Source of the DNA: Pyrenophora tritici-repentis
Taxonomy: Eukaryota > Ascomycota > Dothideomycetes > Pleosporales > Pleosporaceae
Assembly: GCF_003171515.1 (NCBI RefSeq)
Contig: NC_089399.1
Coordinates: 2,666,001 to 2,730,000 of the forward strand
Length of the DNA: 64,000 bases
Direction: 5' to 3'
This document shows positions 44,307 to 54,543 of this stretch, piece by piece. The position numbers and the translations under genes are program-made. The notes under the pieces are model-generated. The model saw only the letters and a program-made list of their open reading frames with translations. It did no database searches and had not been told where the DNA came from. Position 1 is the first letter of the stretch. Each line of letters begins with the position of its first letter.

Positions 44307-45071
44307 TTATTCCGCTTCTCTCCATATCCTTACAATTACCAACTTCTCCCAGCCAGCTTTCTTGCCACTGGACCCTACTGTCTCAGCCATCCAACCTGGA
44401 CCCCATTCTCTTATCTGCTGCTTGACCAACTCGGGCTTGTTCTGTGCACATAGTAGTACATATGCGACTCCTCGATCCTTGCTTAGTATATCCGATATCT
44501 GGTCCAGCATCCTGTTCGTCACTACCATGCCATCTTCACCTCCAGCGTACGACAACTCTAGGAGATACGAGTCTTGCTCGAAAGACGTCGTATCCTTTCC
44601 TTCCGGAATTACGTTGTACTTTTTGTGATTTGATGGGTCTGGCAACTCTGCGGGTACATACGGCGGGTTGAAAATAAAGACGTCGACAGAGTGTGGTCGA
44701 ATCGCACTCGCTAAGTCGCCGTTTACGATATCCACAAAAACGGAACGGCTTTTTTCACGCTCTTCAATTGCACCCCATACCGTTTGAGCAGCAGCTTTAC
44801 AGGCGAAGCTATTGATATCCACCCCAAGCGCCAGTACGTCGTGTCGGCCAAATATGGTGTCGGCATTTGCAGCAACAAAAGCCAACACGACGCCTGATCC
44901 TACGCCCACTTCGAGGACCAATGGTGGGATTGACGACGCATCTCCAAAGCGATCTTGTAGATATGCAGTTTCAGAAGCCGAAGAAAGCGTGTCAAGTAAC
45001 AGATAGGAATCTTCGGCCGGTTCGTACACGCGGTCGAAACAGACGTGGGATGTCGATGGAGTAGGTAGCAT
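44307..45071 (-). CDS. MTQ2: eRF1 glutamine N5-methyltransferase catalytic subunit MTQ2
   Basis: A single exon of 254 residues from the ATG at 45071 (MLPTPSTSHVCFDRVYEPAEDSY). YEPAEDSYLLLDTL is the N-terminal hallmark of the MTQ2/HemK2 family. The SAM motif is LVLEVGVGSGVV (52-62), and the catalytic NPPY is at 135-138, the signature of glutamine methyltransferases. In this family MTQ2 works with the zinc protein Trm112 to methylate the GGQ glutamine of release factor eRF1, and metazoan orthologues also act on histone H4. An upstream in-frame ATG would add 23 residues but is less family-like. The gene is divergent from SDH7 over only 162 bp. Confidence 0.92.
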   Translation of the reverse strand: MLPTPSTSHVCFDRVYEPAEDSYLLLDTLSSASETAYLQDRFGDASSIPPLVLEVGVGSGVVLAFVAANADTIFGRHDVLALGVDINSFACKAAAQTVWGAIEEREKSRSVFVDIVNGDLASAIRPHSVDVFIFNPPYVPAELPDPSNHKKYNVIPEGKDTTSFEQDSYLLELSYAGGEDGMVVTNRMLDQISDILSKDRGVAYVLLCAQNKPELVKQQIREWGPGWMAETVGSSGKKAGWEKLVIVRIWREAE

Positions 45072-45233
45072 GTTTGTGGATTTGCAGGGAGATCGGAAGT
45101 GTTGGTGTGACCAATTGGAGCGGAAGGAGCTCTGGAGCACCCTAGTCTAGCAAGCCCAGGCTGAGGTCATCACTTCGCAAATGCATCACAATTTCTCTAC
45201 CACGTTCTCTTCATCCCAATTCATTGATGCAAA
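45072..45233. promoter_or_regulatory. Compact bidirectional promoter, MTQ2 / SDH7
   Basis: The start codons of the two outward-facing genes are 162 bp apart. The interval includes a palindromic CCAATTGG at 45111-45118, which presents a CCAAT box to each gene. Confidence 0.6.
45111..45118. promoter_or_regulatory. Palindromic CCAAT box
   Basis: CCAATTGG reads CCAAT on both strands. It lies 40 bp from the MTQ2 start and about 115 bp from the SDH7 start. In fungi CCAAT is bound by the HAP complex, which regulates respiratory genes. Confidence 0.45.
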
Positions 45234-45784
45234 ATGAGAGTCTTTTCGCGACTGCTAGCTACAGCGACAGATGCGGGTGCATCGAGACCGTTCAAACCGG
45301 CACCCGCTGCTTTGTTGCCGCCAATACCACTCTATCGACGTTTGCTCCGCTCACATCGGAAGAGGCTGGGTGTAGAGGAGCGTTTACTTGGCGACATGTA
45401 TGTGAAGGCTGAGTTCAGAGCGCATAGAGACGTAGAAAACCCCGTGCAGATTGTCAGTCAGACTCATCTCTGCGTTGTACATGATGGTGTTCACAACATC
45501 TAACATTCACAGATTGGATTTCTGTCAGAATGGCAAACCTACTGTCAAATGCTTGAGGGTGACTCCTGGAAAGAGGCTAAGATGGACAAGGCGAAGATTG
45601 ATAAAATGAGCGGTAGGGTTTACTGATCACGCCTTGGATTGGCGCTGACAATATCACAGATCAACAGATCGGGCAACTATACGAGCTCATGCAGCAGATC
45701 AAAACCCAAGCGAAGGAAGATGCTGATGCCGAGGAAGCGCGTGTGGTCGACTTGCTTGACAAGAAGCCACCGACAGAAAAGTGA
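45234..45784 (+). CDS. SDH7: Succinate dehydrogenase assembly factor 3 (ACN9/SDHAF3, LYR family)
   Basis: Exons 45234-45452, 45513-45612 and 45660-45784 give 147 residues. Junctions read ENPVQI-IGFLSEWQTY and DKMSD-QQIGQLYELM. The LYR-type motif is PLYRRLLRSHRKRL (about 31-44), followed by LLGDMYVKAEFRAHRDVENP, the ACN9 family signature. The N-terminus is a short presequence rich in Arg, Ala and Ser. SDHAF3 protects the Fe-S subunit of succinate dehydrogenase during assembly in the mitochondrial matrix. The first intron uses the donor GTCAGT, weaker than the GTAAGT common in this window. Confidence 0.9.
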
Positions 45785-46145
45785 TGGCAGCATACGTGAA
45801 TCACGACAGTCAGTCAACTTCATTCGAGCGCAAACATGGCCAGGCTTCACACTTGACGATGAATGTGAAGCCACGACAAACCTGGATACTTCACATGCTG
45901 CACAAAGATTTACTATATACATCAGCAATGCCACATTGTCTCCTTCTTCCGCCACCTCAGCACTCCTTGATCGCTCTGCAAGTCTCTGGGATCAAGTCCT
46001 TTCCGACATACGGCACCCTTCACTACTTAAATCAAACTTCTACTAGCTGCCTCAACCTTAACGTTTCTGACTCTTCACTAAGAGTGGCAGTATATCGTCA
46101 ACAAAAAGACTATCATATTCAGCATAAAGGCTCTTCTCATCCAGG
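45785..46145. other. Intergenic region between SDH7 and the Cys-rich gene
   Basis: The 361 bp separate two plus-strand genes. ORFs here are the out-of-frame extensions of neighbours. No gene is seen. Confidence 0.5.
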
Positions 46146-46754
46146 ATGTGCGGCTGTACCCTCTATGACTCCCCCACATGCGGCCATTCCTGGATTTCTA
46201 TGAGCCAGCCATGTGGATATCTCGCTGACCTCCTCAATTGCCCCTACCGACAAACTTACCAAACTCTGGTCGCACCACCTTACACATGTCCTATATGCAA
46301 CTGTGGCTTCGCAGACCAGGAAACGATCGAGATGGTTCAGGGACCTTGGGGTTGTAATCAGTTGATTCGGAACCAGGTCGGAGGCCACCATGCTATACCC
46401 GGTCACTGGGGGCGATGGGAAGGACCTGCCCTCACTTCAAGCGCTCTGTCTGGTGCTATGGTTCCCATGAATCTTCTGAATCAGGGCTTTACTTATGACC
46501 ACCGGCTTACAGGTCCGCACGGCCCTCCGGGAATGGTTGCCCAAGCTCCGATGATTATGAATGGGCCGGTGATGGCCAGTCCAGCAATGATAACGGACAG
46601 TCCGATGGTCTGGGACGATGAGTACGTGGATAGGTACGACAGGTACGACAGGTACGACAGGTACGACAGGTGCTATGATGGCAGGCACAGGAGGAGAAGA
46701 CATAAGAGCCGTTACAGGCACACGTATACGGAGACCAACTGCACGGTGATGTGA
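46146..46754 (+). CDS. Cys/His-rich putative metal-binding protein with RYD repeats
   Basis: A single exon of 202 residues. I do not recognise a named family, but the first ~65 residues have a zinc-binding look: MCGCTLY, PTCGHSW, QPCG, NCPYR and YTCPICNCG. Filamentous ascomycetes carry many small proteins with this C-x(n)-CGH-x(n)-C-x(n)-CPxC pattern, of unknown function. The middle is rich in Met, Pro and Gly (GPPGMVAQAPMIMNG). Near the C-terminus a perfect 9-bp tandem repeat at 46632-46667 encodes RYD units, followed by a basic stretch RHRRRRHKSRYRH. The start at 46146 keeps all the Cys motifs. Confidence 0.6.
   Translation: MCGCTLYDSPTCGHSWISMSQPCGYLADLLNCPYRQTYQTLVAPPYTCPICNCGFADQETIEMVQGPWGCNQLIRNQVGGHHAIPGHWGRWEGPALTSSALSGAMVPMNLLNQGFTYDHRLTGPHGPPGMVAQAPMIMNGPVMASPAMITDSPMVWDDEYVDRYDRYDRYDRYDRCYDGRHRRRRHKSRYRHTYTETNCTVM
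46632..46667 (+). repeat. 9-bp tandem repeat, four copies, coding
   Basis: Four perfect units of AGGTACGAC, with partial matches on both sides, lie in frame in the Cys/His-rich gene and encode repeated Arg-Tyr-Asp. Copy-number changes would stay in frame. Confidence 0.95.
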
Positions 46755-47314
46755 GCTAGTGGCACGGCGAGTGGATGATATGAGGGGTATTACGGCTTTC
46801 GGCTTTGGAAATTGCCCTGTAGAATGAATATGATTCTATGCAATAGAAGCACAGTCTGTAGTTTAAGCATAACTGTGAAGTCTATACCTAGGTATCTTCC
46901 GAATGGTAGCCGAATATGTGAGAGCATGCGAAAGTGAAGCAACCACGCCCCTGGTAGCGAAATGCCGGCACGCTAAAATTTAGGGCAAGACCCTGCGTCG
47001 ACAACGGTCAGAACGTCTCTGCGCAATCGAGTGAGGCGGCGAGATTGTGCGGCTGAACAGTCATCAATGCTGAAATAGTTATATCAATTGCTTCGATTGC
47101 ATACAAAGGAGATTGCGCAGATGGTGTAGGCGATATTTATCTTTGGTCTTTGCTCCTGCTTTCTTTGAACGGGCAATTGTCGGCTACGTCACTTGTCACG
47201 GGTTCTAAGCTCCCTGCATGTGCTGCCCAAAACATTACCACGACTTCTCCTAACCTCTACGCCATCCGCAAAGAATACCAATAACAAGAGTTCTAACCAC
47301 AACACTCTCTCACA
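46755..47314. other. Intergenic region upstream of the 283-residue hypothetical gene
   Basis: The 560 bp lie between two plus-strand genes. The last ~100 bp are a C/A-rich leader. No gene is seen. Confidence 0.5.
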
Positions 47315-48225
47315 ATGACAACCAATGCGCCTACGCTGATCAACTTGCCGCCGCCGCCATCCGGAGAAGAGACTCCTGGAGACGCCCCGTAAGGCATATG
47401 CACTGGGTGGGGTTGATTGAAATGGTCGACTAACGCTGTACGTATAGGGGCACGCCCAACTCGGTGACGACCACCATGTCTGAGCTCTCCACGGTGGCTA
47501 TCAAGGACGGTCACCGGGGTCACTTTCCTCACCATCGCAATCCGGCCGAAGCGGAGCGTGCTGACCGCATCTCGCGCCTTGCGGGCCTCGAGCGCGTTGC
47601 AGTATCGGGTCGTACGCCTCAAGGACTCAACCCAGGCACGGCAGCCAATGCCCCGCCAGGTTACTTTGACGCAAACAACCAGCCCCAGCTCTTCCGTGAG
47701 CGCAGCACCGTCGGCAGCGCCAGCGCAACTGGCTCTGTTGGCGGTCGCACGACGTGGGCCAGTGGAAGCGACTTGTACGAGCCAGACCGCATGAGCGAGG
47801 ATCAGGACATGGACACGTCAAGCATTGGCGGCTTCAGTGACGAAGCGGCTTCCTTGGTCGGCTTCGGTGAGGGTGCAAGGACTCCAGCCCGACAGCACAG
47901 CCAGCTTGGTAGCCCTGCTGTTAGCAAGGCAAGTGCAGTGCCTGGCTACCTGAGGGACGGGGCGCCTGCAAGTCCATTGATGGGTGTCAGTGTACCTTCG
48001 ACTTCATCGACGCAGACCATGTCTAGCACTGAGCAGCAAAAGAAGGAGGCGCGCATGATGAACGGCATGACGTACGATGAGAACGTGGTGGATACTACCA
48101 GTCGTGCGCCTCCTGCCAGTGGCCGCGACGGAGACTCGACTTCGGGAGACGCCATTCGTGAGCGCATGGCACAGCGTCAGGCCGATCAAGACGCCATGGA
48201 TGTTGAGCAGCGGAAGCAGGCTTAG
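47315..48225 (+). CDS. Hypothetical protein, disordered, Ser/Thr/Gly-rich
   Basis: Exons 47315-47388 and 47448-48225 give 283 residues. The intron (47389-47447) has donor GTAAGG, a CTAAC site and a TAG acceptor, and reads GDAP-GTPNSVTTTMSEL. I recognise no domain. The first half has a conserved-looking core: STVAIKDGHRGHFPHHRNPAEAERADRISRLAGLERV, split here for brevity as HRGHFPHHRNP and ADRISRLAGLERV. A later part is acidic and Ser-rich (RMSEDQDMDTSSIGGFSDE). The end has REARMMNGMTYDENVVD-type and Gln/Asp-rich segments (RMAQRQADQDAMDVEQRKQA). No signal peptide or membrane helix is present. A nuclear or cytosolic regulatory role is possible but unproven. Confidence 0.75.
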
Positions 48226-48900
48226 GCAAACCTTTGGTCATTGTCTCGGATCATGTTTTAAGACAGGCGTTGGGGGTAAAGTGTTATGGCCACTGAAGGC
48301 TACAAGTTTATGATTGTTCACGAATAATCACGAGTTTTTACACGTACAATGCAATGCAATATCAGTCTTGAAAAGTACATATTTGTCGAAACTCACTACA
48401 AGTAGGTACCCAAAACACTGGAGCCCCCCCTGTGACAGCGGCTGCCGCTTAACGGCTAACGGGCCCCTAAGCGATTGGCGTCTTCCCCCAGCAAGGCCGA
48501 GTATGACGTTTGAAGGCGCGTTGAATGACCTACGCCTCCCTGCAAGGCTGCGTAGACCATCCGTGGGGCAAATGGGAGCATAGTCGTCGTTGGTGTTGAC
48601 GGTCATGGCAAGCCGTCGATCTGGAGGTGGCAGTGGCAGCGAATAGCAGCACCCCGCATTTTGCCTGCAGCTTGCGGCCCAAGTGCCCTGGCATCTGCGG
48701 ACAGTCGCTCCCCACCTTGTCCTGCTTCACATGTCTGTGTCGCGTATATCTCCTGATACATTGATGCCTCGCTGCTTCCCAACTAACTGACTGGTCCCTT
48801 GTCAAAGCACGACAGGGCACTTGTATACATCACTACAGTCTATTGTCCAAATCAAGTCACCCCCAACCCCGCATCTCGCGGATACGTGCCTGTCGCCGCC
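48226..48900. other. Intergenic region upstream of SDS23
   Basis: The 675 bp between two plus-strand genes include the SDS23 promoter. In-frame codons exist directly upstream of the SDS23 ATG but lack any conserved sequence. No gene is seen. Confidence 0.5.
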
Positions 48901-50655
48901 ATGGCAGATCACGCTGATGCTGGGGACGTCAAGAGCACTTCCCTCAGCAGTTCCTTGTCTTCAATAGGCCGAACGCCGCCGCCTGCACTCAAGATGGGCA
49001 GTCCGAGCCCGCACTCTTCACACCGTTCGAGCTTCGTTGAACACATGCGGGGGACCCCCACTTCACCGCGCGCATCACGCCAGCCTTCCCTCACACAGCA
49101 AGCCCTACAAGATCTTTTGAACAACCCGCCGACAAAAGGTGGAGACCCCAAGTTCCAAGGGCGCGATTGGAAGTCAGTCCGACTGGGCGAAATTGTCGAC
49201 CCAGAGCAGGTCAGATTTGTCGAATACGAAACCAGCGTCGAAGAAGCTACAAATGTGAGCACCTTCACTTCTCACTACAACCATAAGACTGACTTGTATA
49301 GCTACTAGTCAAACATGGGGCTCCCAACGTGGTCCTACTCCGCGAAAACGCAAACACACGACATGCAACAGGCACCTTCGATTACAGTGACCTAAACGCG
49401 TACCTTCTCCTAGTAGTCGGCCTTGCACACCCAGAAGAAGGAGATATTGCTTCATTTGACGAACTCGCCAAGAAGGGAAGAGAGGGCAAACCCATCCCGC
49501 TCCGAGATGTGAAGGAAGTCGGTGGCAGGAAGGAACCACTGATTACACTCGACGAGACAACAGATCTGTCCAAAGCCATGGAGGTCTTCGGAAGTGGCGT
49601 ACACAGAGTACTGGTAGCCGAAGAAGGCACTTCAAACGTCATTGGAATACTTACACAATTGAGATTGGTCCGATTCTTCTGGGAGAACCGATCGAGCTTT
49701 CCAGCCGTAAATCAGCTATACCCGCAGCTGATCAAAGATCTAAGTCTTGGATCGAAGACTGTTCTAGCTATCAAGTGAGTGTTGTATTTGCTTCGCGGTA
49801 GACTGTCGCTAATCAAACGTGTAGTGGTGACAAGCCTTTGGCCGCAGCTCTTGAGCTCATGAACAACGAGGGCGTTTCGTCTCTGCCAGTCCTTGACGCG
49901 CAAAACAACGTCATCGGCAACATCTCACATGCCGACGTTCGAGTAAGTTCCTAAACCTTTGATCTGATGCTGTGTCACTGACAAAGTTGTTGCAGCTCCT
50001 AACAAAGTCTACTTCTCTCCCACTACTTCGGTCATCCTGCATCCATTTCATCTCTGTCATCTTATCTGAACGTGGCGTAAATGACGGAAAAGACTCTTTT
50101 CCCGTCTTCCACGTCAACCCCTACAGTACTCTTGCGCACACGGTAGCGAAATTGGTTGCTACCAGTTCGCACCGCATGTGGGTCGTCGATGCTCCCTCTC
50201 CCGCATCTTCAGGGCCTCCAACCCCGGCAATGACCCCAGCCGTCATTGTGCCACCTTCGCCAATTACACCCCTACCGGGAATGGCAGGCCCTATACCGGT
50301 AAACTCTACAGCGCCTACGCACCTGGCTGCTACCGGTGCCGTTGCACCAGCTATCTCCGCATCGGCGATTTCGGCCATGCCGGGCGCCAGCTTGTCAGGC
50401 AGGCTCAGTGGCGTCATCAGCCTTACCGATGTGCTTAATCTATTTGCGCGAGCAAGTGGACTGCATCCTCACGACCCTGACGAAGCGAGACGTGCTAGGC
50501 GCAGGTCGAGCTCTAGCAGTATGAGGCATAGCATGGACAGCTCGCGTAGCGAGAGTGTGTCAGGTATTGCAGGGCGCCGAAGCAGCGTGAGCAAGAGGGA
50601 GGAAAGTGGCCCAACACTTCAGGGTTTAGGTATTTCTAGAGGTCGCGGTTCGTGA
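48901..50655 (+). CDS. SDS23: CBS-domain protein SDS23
   Basis: Exons 48901-49254, 49302-49774, 49825-49942 and 49996-50655 give 534 residues; all three introns (47-53 nt) keep frame. The N-terminus is a disordered Ser/Pro region. It is followed by the hallmark FQGRDWKSVRLGEIV and then CBS repeats: TSVEEATN-LLVKHGAPNVVLL, TTDLSKAMEVFGSGVHRVLV, KPLAAALELMNNEGVSSLPVLD and STLAHTVAKLVATSSHRMWVVD, with the last strand GVISLTDVLNLFARASGL after a Pro/Ala insert. In yeasts Sds23 is a stress- and nutrient-linked inhibitor of PP2A-type and Glc7-related phosphatases that affects cell separation and entry into mitosis. CBS pairs of this type bind adenine nucleotides in related proteins. The C-terminal tail is Ser/Arg-rich. 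Confidence 0.9.
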
Positions 50656-53600
50656 TAGACGATTGGTTCGAGCAAGGATTGGAAGAATGCCCTGCTCGAG
50701 TGAAATGGACACTGCTTTTTTGCTTTTTGACGTTAACAGGCGTTTATATTAGCTTTGCCATGTCACCCAATCGAATTGAGTGTTCGGGGATGTGGGTGCG
50801 TCGAAGCTGACCCGGGTGTCATAAGATACTTGACATACTAGTGTAAAAAAGCCACTGTAGTCGCCAGACACGTCTATTGGGTGCTTGCCCACATTGTCCA
50901 GTATTTTATATTACCCAGGTGTTAGCAGAGGAGGGGTTTCTTTTCTTCTTTCAGTCATGGGCATTTCCAGCCCAGCTTTTGCTTACGTCAGCATGAATGT
51001 AGAAAGCGATTACGAGCGTTTAATCCAAAACTATATTGTGGTAAAGTTACTTGGCAAAGTCTTGGTCTACATGGTCACGATGAGCAGCATGGTGAACAAG
51101 TGCAATAAGAAAAGAAACCCCGATGTTGCTGCATGGCAAAGTAGCGGTGAAGAGTCGAGGGGACCATGGCAAAGTTGGAAGTAGTAGACAAAAGGAAGAA
51201 GCAGAAAAGAAAAGAAAGAAAGAAAGTACCGGGCAGCTGGTAACTATGTGTCGCTGATGCACGATAAATCTTGTTGCAAAGTTACCGCGACCCGTGCCAT
51301 TGGCTATTCAGTATAATCATCAGCAGCTACGAGGACCATGGCTGAGGAGACAATAAGGGAGGAGGCGTTTTGGATGCAAATAGCCCCCCAAGCCGAAAGG
51401 GGCTGTCGCATGCTGGGTGGTGGATGGGGTCAAGCGATAATCGCATCATTGGGCGGGAAAAGAGAGTTTTCAAAATAAGAGATTTTTTGTGCCTCACGTG
51501 GTTCCATGGAGCGAGTGAAGCGAAGAAAAGAAAACCGAAGAAAGATACAAATAAGCAAAGTAATATGTAAGCGGGACACGTGATGTATATAGTGTAAAAG
51601 CCCGAGCGAGTATTAGCCCGACTACATGTATCCAAGCGAGCACGTCAGCACATGACAAGTGATGAGCAGGACAGTGTAAACTCTGACCCGTCAACTTTAC
51701 TACATGGCTAGAAAAGTAAGTCTGCGACATGACGATGATCACTCAAGTCGTGTAAAGATCCGATCGCGCGTACATGTTACCCAGGCAGCTTGTGAGAACG
51801 TTTGCATTAGTTGACATTGTCAACATGAAGGGAGTGGCGGACTAGATTCGCGTACCTGCGTTAGTCTTCTACACCACCATTTAGCACCTACCTATGCTGC
51901 ACGGGAAGAAAGAAAACCGAGACTATTGAAGGGCTGCTGTTATTACTGCCACGGAGGCGAGATCGCCCATAGAGGGCGGAGGTGGACCCGATGGTGGCGT
52001 AGAGGGCAGCCAACGTCCTGCCTTACGTTATCTCATTTCAGATAACAAGTTTTCTTTGTACACAAAGTTGAACTATAATTTTCGTCTTGCCGGTCTTGAT
52101 TCCGTCAGGTTGGGGCAACGGCTGGAGCAGGGTTGGTGATTGTTATCGTGTTTCGTATCTTGGGCCCGTCGGGTGAAGGAAGATGATAGTGTTCGTCTTA
52201 GCATGGACTTGGAAGCATATTCCGCTCATCGGTGACGTTGAGCCTTGGACGATTGTGGGGAAGGGACGGGAGACGGGTCCGGATGAATGTGTTTCAAGAA
52301 CAGGTGAGATATGGGATGATGAGGTGAGAGGTCCGGGGCTGGATGGTTGGGGTGTGTTTTGCGATGGGTATTGTTTGCGGAAGGAGGGGGATGTCGTCGG
52401 CTTCAGCTGACTGATGCCCGTACTGCTGACGGAACAAGCCGCCGCACTTTCGGACTTTAACATGTTGGCTATTTTCTTCCTTTACGCAGGTTCGGGATTT
52501 TCATCTCGCGAAGCCACGTGGTTGTGCGTGTTCATCAATGTCATACGGCCGAAAATGTGGTGTCAGTTCAACTTTGTTTAGATGAACGCAAGGCCCGCCA
52601 TGCAACCGCCGGCGGCGTCCTGGATGGCAAAGCAGATTAAGGTTTCGGCTATCGTACAGGGCCGGATGTCTAGCTGATCGTCGGGCCTTCCGAAGGTAGT
52701 GGTGACATGAACGGGAAGCTCAAGTTTCGGCATTAGCATTGTGGACGAAAAGAAGCGTAAGCAGGAACACTATCTGAGACACTGCGGGATATGAGCAGTC
52801 ATGTGCGCAGCATGAAGAGATACAGAGGCATTCCAAATGCTCGCATCGCGGTCTCGTGATCAGATAGACATGATGGTGCACGGCAAAGAGGCGTCGAGGA
52901 GTAATGATTGAAATCTTGGCACGGCTTGGACGGGCGGTTTGCCCAAGATTAGAAGGCCGCGTTGCGAGATCTGAGACGTTGGGCAGGGGGTAAAGGGATA
53001 TTCCCTGTCTTGTGTAGAGAGTGGGCTGGAGCTTGATGGTGGTGCAGGGTAGGTAGAGGGGCAATCCAGGTACGCGTCTGTAAGCTTCGGAGGGCCAGCG
53101 TCCAGTGCCGGCTACCGAGCGTCATACCACGGATGTTAAGACTGGGATGCGCGACTCACTTTGGGGTCCCTTTCGGCTGAAGTGAGGATTGATAGGTGAA
53201 GAGTGAAGGGTGAAGAGGTGCGCACGTGGGAAGCGGGAGTGCAGGAAAGAGCAGGTATTGCGACGGCGACGGCAACGGCGACTTGAGTTGCATCTGCGCG
53301 GCTAGCTAGCAGTAAGTGGAAGTTAGGGCAAGGGGGACTAGGCAGGCATACCTGCCCAGATGTGCCGTTGAGAAGGGCAAAAGCAAGTGCAGCGAAAAAG
53401 GAAGATTGCGTGCGGGAAAAGCGGAGTAGGGCGGGCTGCCCACATGAGGCACGACCCGCGGTCTCAGGGCGCCAGAGCTTCGGCTACAAAGGCCTTTGAA
53501 ATCATTTCTCGAAACACTTTGGGCAGCCTAAGTATCGAGCATGTTGTGTGGACGTGGTTGACCATGTTGTGCGGTCCATGTGCATGCAATCTCGACGCGG

Positions 53601-54543
53601 TTGCCAGGGGACCTATGACCGTCAATAAGTCGACATTTGGGACCTTGCTCCACACCCAACTTGTTGTCACCATATAGCGACGGTGTTAACACACGACACC
53701 AGACCAGGGTCAACCCCGGAAAGTACTTACAGTACTTACAGTACGTGTTAGTGAACAAGTGAACAGTGCGTCGAGGTGGATGATTCACTTCAACTGGCTT
53801 TGATGCCAATACCGTGTGGTGCACGACAGCGTTTCATAGTCACAAGGCTCAGCAGCAGACATTCACGACAGGACAGGTCTTGATAGGTCTCATTAGGGTC
53901 GTGGCCAGGGCGCGGTATTGCGACTCGCGGTATGGGCCATGTTTGCATGCTTTCGGCCATGGACGGTCAGGGATGTGGGCGCGACAAGGTTTGCGTGTGC
54001 TGCACCGACATCTCAAAAGTTGCTAGCCCGGCCGTCTCCTGCATTTGCTGCGAATTGCGCCTCTTGTGCTTTGGGGCTCTTCTGCACCCTCTGCACGCGT
54101 CTTGCCTGCATCTGAGCCGGCTTGTGCTCGTTGTACCCGCTGACTCTACAGAGGCCTGCGGTGATCATTGTCGGCTTCTGTGGTGCTTCGTGCTTCGCGC
54201 TGCGCTCTTTTTGGCCTCGCCGTGCAACACCACCAACATCCATCGTTTGGACCCCCTGAAGTCCCCGCAAGCCCCAAAGCCTGCAAGCAGCCGCATAAAC
54301 TTAGTTTAGACCGACTGTTTCCTGCGCGTGTCATGCCAGGCCCACACGCCTGAAGCCCACCCCTAGCCGACACTGTCACTACTGTACTCCTCTCTATACG
54401 ATCGACGAGCGGCGCGTCTGCGCTGCCAATCCGCCATTGAGATTGAGCCAACAAACAATCGAACCAGCGCCCCGGAGAATGCGCCAAAGCCAAAGAGTGG
54501 GAAGCACACCGACGCACACCGACACGCCCAGCCCACCCGCACC
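50656..54543. other. 3.9-kb gene-poor region upstream of the Sec7 gene
   Basis: No ORF has a recognisable domain. Frames at 50885-51184, 52143-52463 (-), 53932-54309 and 54146-54604 (-) are short, overlap in antisense, and look random. Small direct repeats occur: a 9-bp unit AGTACTTAC twice at 53722-53739, CGGCGACGGCAACGGCGAC near 53265, and a purine tract near 51200-51225. It could be a long regulatory region, hold non-coding transcripts, or contain decayed sequence. Confidence 0.45.
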
